A stretch of DNA of 64,000 nt from Guadua angustifolia (Eukaryota > Streptophyta > Magnoliopsida > Poales > Poaceae), in NCBI GenBank assembly GCA_036346375.1, contig JAYEVE010000231.1:1054001-1118000 (forward strand). Reading direction: 5' to 3'. The notes beneath the pieces were generated by a model, which was not told where the DNA came from, searched no databases, and saw only the letters and a program-made list of their open reading frames with translations. Each line of letters opens with the position of its first letter. The first letter of the stretch is position 1. Both the position numbers and the translations under genes were made by a program. Of this stretch, positions 22,109 through 33,557 are shown piece after piece.

Positions 22109-22501
22109 CTTTAACTTAGAGGTGGGCGTTGTGATGTGCCAGGCTGGTCCGGTATAGGCCTATCGTGATTCATGTCTGAACTGTGCGGGCCCACAACAGC
22201 CCATCGTACCCGCCGTGTCGGCCCGGCTTTCCTTCAGCGAGCCCAAGCATAGCCCATTTGCGCTTCGTGCCTGCTTCATACCATATCGGTTTAGGCCTAC
22301 CAATTTGCACTATTACAACGAGAGGAAAGGACCTGAAGACACATGGAGCTGAGGTAATGGAAACAAATATTGGGAAAAAGAAATAAATTTTATTCATCTT
22401 GAACAGGTACAGATTACTATCTCGTTAAAAACCTTACACCACAGTATGGGGTATCCCTCATAAGAAAAAGAGTACAGTAACTACATATATATATACATAG
22501 A

Positions 22502-24420
22502 CTACTTGAGATCAAGATAGTCAAAGTCGGCTATCGTGTTTGTGATCTCCGGATCCTCGTGCTGTTGTGTGCTGTCATCTGCACGCTTCCAGTCTTTGAG
22601 GCATGTCATTGCCTCAACCATCGCAGGTCTAAGGGACAACCTCCTAAACTCAAGTATTCTCCCCATCAAACTAAAAGTGGCTTCCGGCAAGACGGTGGAC
22701 ACTGAAACCACAAATATGTCCCATGCAAAATGCGATAGCACGGGGTAAATACGTTGGTGATTCTTCCACCACAAGAGCAAGATGAGTCAATTGTCCTTGT
22801 CCATGTCAAACTCAGCCTCCACGAAAGGCGTGTTGAGATTGTGGTTGATTTCTACTAGTAGATTCCATGATAACCTGCTTGACGCTTCTGAAGATGAACC
22901 AGACGCCTTACCTTTCAGCTTCTTCCATATGTTTGAAGTGGTCGAACTACCTCGTACTTGTTGCGTTGTTGAAGCAGATTTTGTTTCTTCACTTCTAGTG
23001 CCAAACTTTTCATAATATTTATTAAAAACTCTTAAAAACTCATTACAAACACGAGTATAGGCCTCAGAAAAATCAAGATTGAATGCCTTACCTATTCCCT
23101 CAAAGGCGCCCTACAAATTAGATAATTTTCTTTGAGGATCCATAATAGTAGCAAAACAGTAGAGGAGTGGAATAGCTTGAAAATATTTTAATTTTTTCTC
23201 CATTTATTCTATAATGGGCTTTAAAATATAATTATCTCTATTTTCTTTGCAAGAACCAGCAATAATTCAGAGACACTCGATGACTAAGCAAGAAATTGGG
23301 TAGTATACATCGGATATCATCTTAGTTGCATTGTAAAATATTTCTAAAAATTGATGAAAGTGACGAGTAACTTCCCAATCCGTATCATGAACCAATGACT
23401 TACCATTATTACAATTGATGAAGACAATGATAATGTGTTGTAGTCTTTGCATCGCTCTAGTATAGTATACGTAGAGTTTCATCTAACCTTCATATCAAGG
23501 TTGAATCTTCTTGGTGGGAGGTTGTTGGCCCTGCAGTACTTCGAGAATTGGGCGTACTTTATAGTTGAGCCTATAACAAAATTCATAGCGTCACGTATAC
23601 TATTTAAACTAGGTTTCATTACATGAAAACCTGCCTGCACAATGAAATTAATGGTGTGGTATATGCATCTCTGGTGGAGTATGAACCTCCAACATAAGTC
23701 TCCAGGTGCGGTGAGAGATGCTCCATGGCCGTCATATTAGCTGATGCATTGTCAAGAGTGATGGAAATAATTCTACTCTCTATTTTAAAGTCAGTAATTA
23801 CCTCAAGTACACATGCAACGATAGCCTCTCTGGTGTGTACCTAATCGATTGACTTAAACCCTATGACCCTTTTGTTAAGGACGTAGTTGTCGTCCAAGTG
23901 ATATGTGACAACACTAAGATAGGCTACTTTTAGGTGGGATGAAGTCCATATTTATGTGGTCAAGGCAAAGGAAAAACTAACTCTCATAAAGGCCTCTTCT
24001 AACATTGTTAGTTTATTTGTGTACAATATGTATATGTCACGTATAGTTGTTCTCCTACTAATATATTGGTATTGTGGGCAAAAACCCATATTGCATCACC
24101 CTTTCAAAATAGAGCTCTCATCCATTTTAAGTGAAAGATCCTCTGTAACTATATAATGTGCAATTTTATTTCTAACTACCTCGGCGTTATATATCCATGT
24201 ACTTACCGAACCGTTGGTGTTGAAGTTGAGCTATGTCTAGATGCCTTGCCAGCCCTTCATCCAGTCGATGTATTCTTCAAGCATGTCTCCACGTGTCGCT
24301 TGAGATGACCTGTTCTTCCACAGCACGTGTAGATAATTTAGCTTGATAATATTTACAAATAGCGTACACTACCTCACGCCCGTCCACAATTTCGACGGTT
24401 TTATTCATATGTTGCCAGCA
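22502..24420 (-). pseudogene. Decayed hAT transposase
   Basis: hAT transposases cut elements out with flanking hairpins, using a DDE core and a C-terminal dimerisation domain. N- to C-terminal on the minus strand: a BED-finger-like remnant (HLKRH near 24300); SITLDNASAN near 23725-23765, the conserved block with the catalytic Asp; a WEV..HFHQFLEIFYNATKMIS stretch (23290-23380); and a good hATC domain (22502-22780) with WWKNHQRIYPVLSHFAWDIF, then STVLPEATFS and a RRLSLRPAMVEAMTCLKDW segment. The hATC ORF is open for 92 codons, but stops and shifts break the rest. It lies between the TIRs of the 22117-26200 element, so it is that element's own gene. Confidence 0.85.
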
Positions 24421-24911
24421 CCACGTTCGTCGACTACCGGATATGAATTCCTATCACGTCTGCACCGATGTAGCGGCATTGGAGCTTGATGTGGAGCTTG
24501 TCCACTTGGGAAAGTACGAGGCATCCTCGCTGCCGTGCGTACCATCCAGATGATGGTCATCCATGCTATAGTCTCCCATGCGAGGGGAGAGTTAGATCGA
24601 ATCAATTTCTTAATCCCGATGAGGGGGCTTGGAGAGCGAGTGTGTGCTCTCCTGCTCTTACTCTTCCCAAATATTTTGTTTTATGGCTGGAGAGCAAAAA
24701 AAGAGAGCAAACTCAGAGCAAACAGAAAACAAACTTAGGAGAGAAGAAACAGAAAACAAGCAAAGAGAGAACTAAGAGCAAAGTTTGGAATCGTGTGCTG
24801 AGGAAATGAAAACCCGAGGGGGATTTTATAGTGAACTAACTCATCAGCCGAACGTTTGAATCGGGTGCAGGATCGAATCAGGCGAACGTTGAAATCATCT
24901 TTATTTCATTC

Positions 24912-26190
24912 ATGCATCACATCATTGTCCGTCTATGTTGTTCACAAACGTTGCTCTCTCTTTCTCTGGAATCGGCCGAATGCTGCTCACTCACAAGCAG
25001 TGAGGCAACCCAAAATCTACCTATTATGCTAGAATCTCTTTTCCCTCTCTCTTTCTCTCTTTTCTTGCGTCTCCCTCTTCTCTCCTCTCTCTCTCCATTC
25101 CTTTTCTCTCTACCTTTTCTCTCTCCCCACCCAACTGAGTAGCTGGCCCCACTAGTCCCCTCCGCTCCCCCTCTCTCTTCCCACCCGAGCTCCCTGCCTC
25201 CCTCAATCCCTCTGCCACCCCTTAGCCTCCCATCCCCACCGACAGCGGTTGGCCCCTCACCTCCCCACAGCGAGGCCACCCCCTTGGCCTCTTGTCCCGC
25301 TACCATAGTGCCGCTCCCTCACCTCCCCACTGATGGTGGCCGCCCCTCACCTCCCCACGACAAGGGTGCCCCTCCTCTTCCCCTCCGGTCTTGCATTGGC
25401 CCCTCCCATCCCCCTCCCACACGGCCCTCCACTTCCCCCACTAGTGCAACAGGTGCTAGCCCCTTCCCATCCCCTCTAACTATCAAGACGGGCCCCTCCT
25501 TCCCCTCGATCATCGGCACTAACCCCCTTCCCTTCCTCTCGTCCACTGACGTTGGTCCCTCCCTTTTCCCCTCTGGTGCAGGCCCCCTCTCCTTCCCCTC
25601 AGCCATCGGTGCTAGCCCCTTTAGGCTCTCTCTTTGTGAGGGAGTGTGCACAGGTACAGGTGCAGTGTGGGCTTGAGAGCGGGGGTGACACGGCACTGGC
25701 GCAGGTGTGGGCATTGGTGCTGGTGCAAGGACAGTGTGGTGCTAGTGTGAGCGCGGGCCACAGTGACGGCACGAGTGTTGGCCATAGCTCGACGATGACC
25801 ATGGCGCGGGTGTGGGCCACAGCATGATGATGGCGCGGCCATGGCCACATTGATGGTGACAGCACAATTACCCCTTCACCATCTCCTCTCCCCCCTCCAT
25901 ACCGTGGCCACCGTGCCCTACCGCTGGCTCGCAGTAGTGCACCGTGCCCCTCGTGCCTCTGTGCCACTATGCCCACGCTGTGCCTTCATGCCACCATGCC
26001 CTCTCTGTGTCGTTCCAACACGAACCTGTCCCAACTGGCCATGCTGCCCACTATGCCTACTTCCCAAGCCCGACACAACCCAGGCATCCGTGTCATGCCG
26101 ACACGGCCTGGTTTGATTCTTGCTGGGTCGGACTTTGGGTCATGCATGCTCCTCGTGCCTCGGGCCAACCCAAAAATGCCCAACCTAATG
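24912..26190. other. C-rich low-complexity part of the hAT, no gene
   Basis: Tracts of cccctccc and tctctctc (25040-25640) give way to a gtgcgcgggtgtggg-like stretch and then to accatgccc repeats (25930-26100). Frames of 75-131 codons occur in all phases on both strands, as expected from biased composition. None shows a domain. Confidence 0.6.
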
Positions 26191-26208
26191 CCCACCTCTA
26201 CTTTAATT

Positions 26209-26574
26209 AAAGTTGTAAACATTAGCTAAATTTGTAAGCATATCTATAGTAGAAACTGAAATTACAAAGGTGCAATATGAAAAAGTACAATTGTTCTAAC
26301 CCGTGAAGCAACAAATTTGGCAAGCTTGAGTGCCATCAATATTGCTATGACCCACCTAATCATCACTTTCTGCAAAAACAAATGAACAAGAAATTTATCC
26401 TTTGTATTAATTATAATAAGGAAACTAAATAAATAAATATTTAAGGTTGCGGTATCTATGGTGTAGGTAATTGATCTTAATTTCTTTCTATTTAAAATTT
26501 TTTGGGCTCATACAATTGGAATATGGAGCTTTTGATGTCCCTGCAGAAAGAGGATAGGCTTGAATGGATACAAA
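26209..26574. other. Intergenic, nothing recognised
   Basis: AT-rich DNA without repeats or coding signals that I can support. Confidence 0.5.
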
Positions 26575-26819
26575 TGTAACACCCTAGCCCAAAATCTGCT
26601 CAAATCCCAGCCTATCATGGGGAAGGCCCATGGGAGTATAGCACCTACTTACACTTTTGTCCTCACTTTATTTAAAAGAGTTAATCTAATGGTGCTATGT
26701 TTAGACCCAACATGCATTATATACTACTACAACTAACTTTAGATAAGCAATGTTGAACGAATCTCACCATTCCAACATAAGCCATATGGGCCTTCACACT
26801 AATGGGCTAGGGTATCACA
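26575..26819 (-). mobile_element. Solo LTR of the TRIM-like family (245 bp)
   Basis: On the minus strand it runs from TGTGATACCCTAGCCC to GGGCTAGGGTGTTACA. It contains cattgcttatc, agttgtagtagtatataat and tgaggacaaaagtgtaag, matching 10058-10281 block by block. Flanks acaaa and ataac agree in only three of five bases, so the target duplication is eroded or absent. No PBS follows, hence solo. Confidence 0.75.
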
Positions 26820-27127
26820 ATAACAGGTGTTACACTCCACTATACTGACATAAGCTAATAAGATGATGAGACATTTGCATGAGCATTTGCATTGCATCAA
26901 TAAAAAGAGATAAATATATGTGTTGAATGATATGTAAATAATGTGGATGATATATGAGAGTTTACCATTTTATTATGTACATGTTGAGTCATGGATTTTT
27001 CTGCAACAACCTGAGTGATTAGCAAATATAAAGTATGTATAAATAGGATAATAACACACTTAATTAAAATATGTAATAAAAATAATCACCATTTCCATTA
27101 TTAAACAAGTGCCACACAGAACTCAAT
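26820..27127. other. Intergenic spacer
   Basis: No feature is recognised between the solo LTR and the CACTA target duplication. Confidence 0.5.
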
Positions 27128-27395
27128 ACACACTACACCATGGCACACCTTTGCCAACACTTGTTAGTGGGGAAAGGTGGTTTATTTCGTCACTTTATCT
27201 GTTGGCAAAGGTCCAACAATTGCCATCACATAAAGCGTGGGGATTGGTCTCTTATGCCGACAAATAACTGCTGGCGTTGATAATTTTGACTTGTACTGTC
27301 GGCATAGATTTACCCACACATTTAATGTGGGCCTTTCCATAACTGCTTATCGGCGTTGATATAGATAAAAAAAAAGCGCCACAGATGAAAATTTT

Positions 27396-27916
27396 TTGTG
27401 GCATGCATCAAATACACCCATATTCCCCGCCCAAACCCCTCAAAACCCTAGAAACACCCACCCCACCCTTCCATGCCGCTTGCGCCTTTTAATCCCCGCC
27501 GCCTTTGACCTCGTCCTCACCGGCCACCTCGTCCTCTTGGCCGCCGCTCCGTCCATCCGGTGCATCCATCCACGCCCCGGCCGTCGCGTCCCCGCCGCCG
27601 CCGCCGCCGCCCCCTTCCACGCCGCCGCACTTTTCACCTTAATCCCGCCGCCGGCTGGCCTCGTCGCCGGCCACCTCGTCCCGCCGCCGCCCTCGTCCAT
27701 CCGGTGCATCCCCGCCACCACGACGCCCCCACCATCCGCGCCCGGCCGTCGCGTCCCCGCCGCCGGCCGCGCGTCCCCGCCTCGCCCCGCCGCCCCTCCC
27801 CGGCCAGGTGCGTCTCTTCTCGCGCCCTCGCCACCCGCCCTGCGAGAGCCGAGTCACCCATAAGTCTTGCTCCCCGGCGCCGCCTCTCGATGCTCCCTTC
27901 TTCTCCTTCGAGGTAG
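27396..27916 (+). other. GC-rich first-exon-like block within the CACTA
   Basis: A sharp rise in GC with ccgccgccg runs follows accctagaaacaccc and ends near a possible donor (cttcgag/gtagtc, 27912). A 155-codon frame (27396-27863) is Pro/Ala-rich with no domain, and other frames are equally open, so I do not assign a protein. It resembles the GC-rich 5' exon of a grass gene and may be the start of the captured gene. Confidence 0.4.
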
Positions 27917-28200
27917 TCTCCAGATCCCGCCCTCTTAATTTAATGTTGCCGGAATTTGATGAGTCTGGGATATGATGAACAGCGTGGGTTGAAGTTTTCG
28001 GTAAAAAAATGGTTGCTGGAATGAATTTCCCTCACTAGGTGTCTGCAAAAATGGATGCTGGAAAGAACTCCTTCACTGGCTCGTTGCTTTGTTTGTCTAT
28101 CTTTTTATTTCTGGGTAGCGTGATTTGAAGTTGAAGATTATGCTGGTGTGGTCGCCTGGAGATGTACATAGTTTTTTCTTATCTGAGTTGAGTATGTAGA

Positions 28201-28760
28201 GAAATTTTTTTTGGTAGTTAATATTTGGTAGGTTTTGTAACATGTTAAATGGAGTACTATTCTTGCAGTAGTGTTTTAATTTCTCTTGAAATTTTCAGTC
28301 TTGAACTTGACACGATCTTCTGTAGAGTTTTTACTTATTAGGGGATCAAACGTAGCGATACTTTGTTTTCTTCTCTAGTAAGAAGCTATGAGTCCTGTTT
28401 TCTTCTCTAGTAAGAAGTCGTGTCGTCTGCTTGTGATGTTTTGTCTTGGTCGATTCAAAAATAGCAAGCTCATCGATACACTCATACGCTAAGGCTTTGT
28501 CTTCTCGCTAACTAATGTTATATTAGATACCCTCATCATCGGGTAATCGGATACATTATGTACTATCGCATAAAGCATCTCACGAGCAAAGTTGATGTTA
28601 TAGTTCTATAATTGTGCTTAGTTGTCAAATATCACAAGAGCACAGGATAGAAATTTTTTTGGTAGTTAATATTTGGTAGGTTTTGTAACATGTTAAATGG
28701 AGTACTATTCTTGCAGTAGTGTTAAATGGAGTACTATTCTTGCAGAGTGTTTTAATTTAC
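28201..28760 (+). repeat. Direct duplication inside the CACTA cargo
   Basis: About 83 bp at 28201-28283 (containing ttggtagttaatatttggta) recurs at 28650 onward. In the second copy a further 30-bp piece (ttaaatggagtactattctt and neighbours) is tandemly repeated. A 32-bp tandem copy of ttttcttctctagtaagaag sits at about 28367-28425. Confidence 0.85.
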
Positions 28761-29464
28761 ATTATCGCAACGTGTGTCATCTTGTTCGCTAACTCCGGTG
28801 CTCCTTCTCCCGAGAAGAAGGTGCGCGGTTCTTGCTACTTCTTGCTTACAAATGCTTACAAATGCCCATCTTTATTCGCAATTCTTGATACTTATTGGTA
28901 TCTCCACATCTATTAGTAATTCAGTTTGAATTATAGGTTGGTCAAGAACAGTTTTCTACTAGTTCACTGGTGGCCTCCTTTTATGAGGGTGAATCCTATC
29001 TTGGATTGGTCATCTGTGTTTTTTTCACGATCATGTAAATAAATTAAAGCTTCCTTCTTTAGTCACTAATTCAGATGCTATGGAGCATTGTTTTTTCGTG
29101 TCGTGATGTTTGGTCTTTCCTCTTAACATGTAAGGTCAAATCGCGGCCTTTACGATCAAGGGTAGGTTCTTTTGCATGTTCGACCTTCAAATGTATAATT
29201 GCTTGTATGCATACCATTTATTAGATGTTAGATTTCTCGTCACTTTGCTTTGTGGGTTATAATGTGATTTCTTATGCCTTTTCTAAAAAATCCTCTACAA
29301 AAGGAAATACTTCTTCTTCCTTTTGATGGGCATTTATGTCACTTTGTATGCTATACTTCACTCATTTTGTAAAGCTAGCTTATAATTTAATCCTTTGCAG
29401 AAGAACTCTACTCCATACAAACTTCCTATTTTATCTTACATTTTCACATACTTATATTTGGTTT

Positions 29465-29662
29465 CGGTATACTTCCATTGGGAGCATATATGATCTTGCT
29501 CCAAATGCACTTCTTAGTGATTCATCAACTGGGAAAAGCTTTAGGCCAGCATATATGCTATCGATGGAAGACTTGAAAGAGCTGGTAGAACGAAGAAGAC
29601 TAATCATAAAACGGAATCTAATTTCGCTTTCAAGCAATGGCATGAACAATCTCGAGGCGTAA
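29465..29662 (+). other. Exon-like open segment in the CACTA
   Basis: A frame closing at 29662 encodes SIGSIYDLAPNALLSD followed by a Lys/Arg/Leu-rich helix (EDLKELVERRRLIIKRNL). The composition looks like protein rather than noise. I do not recognise the family, and I cannot place a convincing splice acceptor at its start. Confidence 0.35.
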
Positions 29663-30315
29663 CCGATGATCTCACGCTCGGCTTCAATTATTGTAGTTGG
29701 TGATGAAATATTGTGAGTAATCTCTCATCCTTATATCTACTGAGATATAATTGTTTAATGCTCAAGGTTCTTGCACTTGCCATAGCTTTTTCTTGGTGGC
29801 AATGACACCCCTGGATTTTTTTTAAAAAGATTTATGTCACATCTCTGCAGATTCCTTTTCTTCTTTGGCTTTGCCTTTTGTGTAAATGGTAGAATTATAT
29901 TGTATCAATAGTATGGACACCGCAGAGCAAATAAGATCAACTATTTGTGTGTTTGTACTTCTCCACTATTTGAATATTTTATTCAAAGCAGACATCTTCA
30001 TTTCGGAAAAAAAAAGACCGGAATGGGGATTTTAAGTCATTTGTCCGCATTCTCTGCCTCAAGAGAATGCAGCTTGATCATTTTAAGTCAATGCAAAGTG
30101 CAACCACCATCCCAAAGTCCAAATTATATTGTATTATAGAATATATTTATTTCATTGGAGAGCTTAGTGTTGCTATTTCATTTTTACATGTTGCTTTAAA
30201 TCTCATTTGTTATCCTTGATCGATAATCGGACTTTTATGCCTATGTGGAAAGTGTCTCCTTATTAACATTTGTTTATACAGCTTAATTGATATTGTATCC
30301 ATTTTGATGCTTTAG

Positions 30316-30831
30316 GTTTATACACGCTTGATGATAAACTTGAGTGCAAAGATTGTGCAAGAAGCTTCATGCAATTGGTGGCAAGTTTCTCATGTAGCGG
30401 TTGTTCATAGCGAGGTAAGATATTTCATGGATTGATATAGTCACATGTTCTAAAATCTTTGTGGTAGCTCAAATGGCCACAAATAGATTGTTGCGATTTT
30501 GTTGTGAAATATACTATTTAGCTGCCAAGTTTGTCATTTTCCTGTCATGTAAATAAATGGAACATATATGTGATGGCCTTGCAGATTGATTCTGTTGCTG
30601 AAGAAGTTGAACATTTTGTGGCAGCACTATGAAATGTAGAAACTCCTCAATGTGCATAGCCATGAATTATTGGCATACATTAAATGGTCGCTTCATGAAT
30701 TTCCCTTGAGAAGATGCCATTTCCTAGTATCAACTGATGTTTGCTTTGAATTTGCATAGGCTCCTGATGAAGAGTTTGAAGAGTATCTTAGTCAACTCAT
30801 AGGAAACGGTTACACTGGTGATCGAAATGAG
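30316..30831 (+). pseudogene. Captured gene fragment: exon-like pieces with splice signals
   Basis: Exon a is 30316-30414 (33 codons, phase 0, acceptor gctttag, donor GTAAGA), reading VYTRLMINLSAKIVQEA and so on. Exon b starts at 30585 after ccttgcag and reads IDSVAEEVEHFVAAL before a stop. Exon c is 30760-30831 (24 codons, phase 0, acceptor ttgcatag, donor GTATTC), reading APDEEFEEYLSQLIGNGY. The acidic, helix-like composition and consistent phase support a real gene ancestry. The family is unknown to me. The stop in exon b makes it a pseudogene unless that exon is a terminal alternative. Confidence 0.5.
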
Positions 30832-33099
30832 GTATTCTGGATTTTAAATATTAATTTCTTGAATATCTATGAACATGCATTCTTATTCTAGCAAAGTGCA
30901 AACTGTGTTATTACCATTTAACTCACTGTATCACCTACATGTGGGCCCAACCCTACATTTCAGTGGCACAATCAGGGAGTTTGAAATTTTCCAGTGGTAT
31001 ATAAGGAATTAAACCTTTTTTTTACTCTATTGCTGCTCACTCAAATGCTGGGATTACCTTAATGTGCTAGACCCTATTTGATGCGCTCTCTTTTGAGTAT
31101 TACATATGGGTTGACTAAGCTTGCACAGTGTGATGTATGGCTATAAGGTTCTTGAGGACTTGATGCAATGACTTGTAATGGTGATCGGGCTTCCAAAGTG
31201 AACACCGTGACGTAGTTAGATCTTGATTTTGCCCTATCACTTGTCAAATGGACTACTTAAATTATATTGCTCGTGGTACTATTCTAAAAGATTACGAGGC
31301 GAGAGCAGCTTGTTGATTCTTCCCACTATCTCTTCTTGTTAGTTAGGGTTTTGGGTATAGCTTCATAGCGATGAATTTATGAATGTTGTGGTGAAATTGT
31401 ATGCTCTTTTGTCTGTTTTAGAATTTGATAACTTGGTTTGCTTGTCTAAATAGTCATAATCCAAAGCGTAAATCTTGGTGATATGTATAGATTTGCTAGA
31501 GACCATAGTCCCCCTCTGTCATGCCAAGCTTTTGCCAATTTCACTATATTTTCCCGACTATTTTCTATTTCTTATTCAGAATAATTTGTGGTAGTGTTGC
31601 AGCATTGTAAAAGGTGTTTAGTATGAAGAAATGATTTATATTACGAATGTGATTTTCCACATATACATTGAGGTACATGTATTATCACACTGTCAAATGT
31701 ACCTTGAGATTGATGCAAAATTGCAACCTTTCAAAATTCAAACCACCATCTCATCACCTAATAATTTAATACCTCTTGCATGAATCTTGAGTTATTTTTT
31801 ACGGTTAAGATAGTGCATGTACACATGTGGTTTTGCATTTTTGTTTATATCACCTTACAATAGGTAAAATACAATGGATAAAATTTTAAGATGTTCTACT
31901 TTTCCTATGCCAGCTTGGCGTTGGGAATAATGATTCTCATTACCAAAGAACTCTTGAGTTAGCTTTTTCCTTCAAACAAAGAACTAGTTTGGAACACAAT
32001 ATCTGTCGGTTTATAGAAAAGGAAAGAACTAGTTTGGAATATTTAGGTGTGCTAGCTTAAAATTTTGTGTCCGGTACTTAGTGAAACTCACGTGGCGGGG
32101 TTGCGCAATTTCAACCTAACTCGAACTCGCTGTGGGCTTAAATTTCAACCTAACTGGAACTCGTTGGCTTTGCAAGTATCATTGGATATAATGAGACCGT
32201 GAGATGACTATGATTTAAGGCTTTGCGATATCATTGAATTTGTCCTTTGCATTTGGTAGGGTTTGTGTTAGTGAGGTGGGGTTTGTGTGTCTTCACCTCA
32301 GTCTGCAGTTCTTATCTATTTTGTCAAGACCTATTTTGTCACTTACTATGATTCACGAGTTCTTATCTCACATCTTTGTTTGACTTAACACTTTATAGCA
32401 ATTGAAAACATGACATGTGTATCTGGTTCCTCTGTTTCCTGATCAAAGATTAATGGGATAAAGCAAACTTTTTTTTCCATGTGTTCTATGTTAGAAAAGT
32501 AATCTTGTTCCATGCTTTATTAGTTATTCTATCTTGCATTGTTCTTTTGTTCATTTGTGACGGATTTTCTGTTGTTTTTGCAGATTATTTCTTTTCTTCA
32601 TCATGTCGTACACAGTACAAGGTGATAGGCTTCGAGTATAGTAGTAACTTTTGTGTAGTTGGAGGTGCTACAAGTTTTTGGAGTGGCAACCTTTTGTGCA
32701 GACAAGATAGTAGTCTTTGTTTATGGTTAGAAATGTTAACTAGTAGCTAGAGAAGTATATGCATCCTCTCTTTTAGTGAAAATGTATGCCCTTATTTACT
32801 AGGGTGAGACTTAGCTCATTACCTCTCACCGATTACTTATTTTGGACTCGCATGTATGCAACTTAACTTATTTGAAGGATCGATCTATGTTTATCAAACC
32901 TTGTGGTGGAGATATATGCATTGCATTATTTACATGTTGAAGTGATTATTTGAACTGTGAATGTGTATGTATATGGTTATATATGTGAGTGGCACCATTT
33001 GCATGTAAAGTTTGTATGTCAATTCGATCAATGGTGGATAATGTGGAATTGGTTTTGTATATATTGCATATTTAATTTGTATGTCATGTGTGTTGGCAC

Positions 33100-33540
33100 C
33101 TTTGCCGACACAAAACTTGTGTAGAAAACTAGCTTCGGTCTATGAGGGAAAATTGATTAGCCAACACGTAAAGTGTCGGCAATTCAGATTCTTGTCGGCA
33201 ATGCCCCTCTTGTCGGCAAAACATTAGCTGCGGCAAAAGATTAAAAGTGTCGGCAAAACTTAGATCTTTGCCGACACTTTATCTGTCGACAAAAGTTTTA
33301 TCTGTCGGCAATGCCCCTATTGTCGGCAAAACATTAATCGTCGCAAAAGATTGAAAGCTGTCGGCAAAACTTAGATCTTTGCCGACACTTTATCTGTCGG
33401 CAAAAGTTTTATCTGTTTCAAGAAAGCCTAAGGCATCGCTTCTCACCGCTATGTTTATGTCTTGTCGTGAAACCTTTGCCAACAGTTTTTGTGTCGGGAA
33501 GGTGTCTTTTGCCGACTATACCATGTGTTGGCAAAAGTGT
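33100..33540 (+). repeat. CACTA right subterminal repeat zone with 110-bp tandem duplication
   Basis: A 110-bp unit beginning tgtcggcaatgcccct is repeated at 33193-33302 and 33303-33412 with few changes. Each unit holds three or four tgtcggcaaa or tttgccgaca motifs facing both ways. Such arrays are the binding platform for CACTA TNPA-type proteins. Confidence 0.85.
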
Positions 33541-33557
33541 GCCATGGTGTAGTGACA

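Larger units (their letters stand above)
22117..26200 (-). mobile_element. hAT transposon, 4084 bp, with decayed transposase
   Basis: The left end TAGAGGTGGGCGTT and the right end (reverse complement TAGAGGTGGGCATT) are inverted repeats. They are flanked by ctttaact (22109-22116) and ctttaatt (26201-26208), 7 of 8 identical. Subterminal gggcc or ggcccg motifs occur near both ends. Transposase pieces lie on the minus strand at 22502-24400. The right third (24912-26190) is C-rich low-complexity DNA that yields many false frames on both strands. Its size and contents fit a once-autonomous Ac-like element. Confidence 0.85.
27131..33554 (+). mobile_element. CACTA (En/Spm) transposon, 6424 bp, carrying captured gene-like exons
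   Basis: The left terminus CACTACACCATGGCACACC and the right terminus (reverse complement CACTACACCATGGCACACT) are nearly identical. They are flanked by the 3-bp duplication aca (27128-27130 and 33555-33557). Both subterminal zones carry tttgccgaca or tgtcggcaaa motifs in both orientations, typical CACTA transposase-binding repeats. Between them I see no TNPD or TNPA coding sequence. Instead there is a GC-rich first-exon-like block (27420-27910) and small exons with splice signals (30316-30831). This fits a non-autonomous CACTA that has taken up host-gene sequence. Direction of the cargo is plus. Confidence 0.9.

Noticed and set aside
24912..25976. Proline-rich or glycine-rich protein genes (75-131 codons, both strands)
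   Set aside because: They are simple-sequence artefacts of C-rich DNA inside the hAT element.
27396..27916. 155- and 118-codon frames in GC-rich DNA
   Set aside because: All three frames and the opposite strand are open because of ccgccg composition. There is no domain or conserved pattern, so I describe only the block and not a protein.
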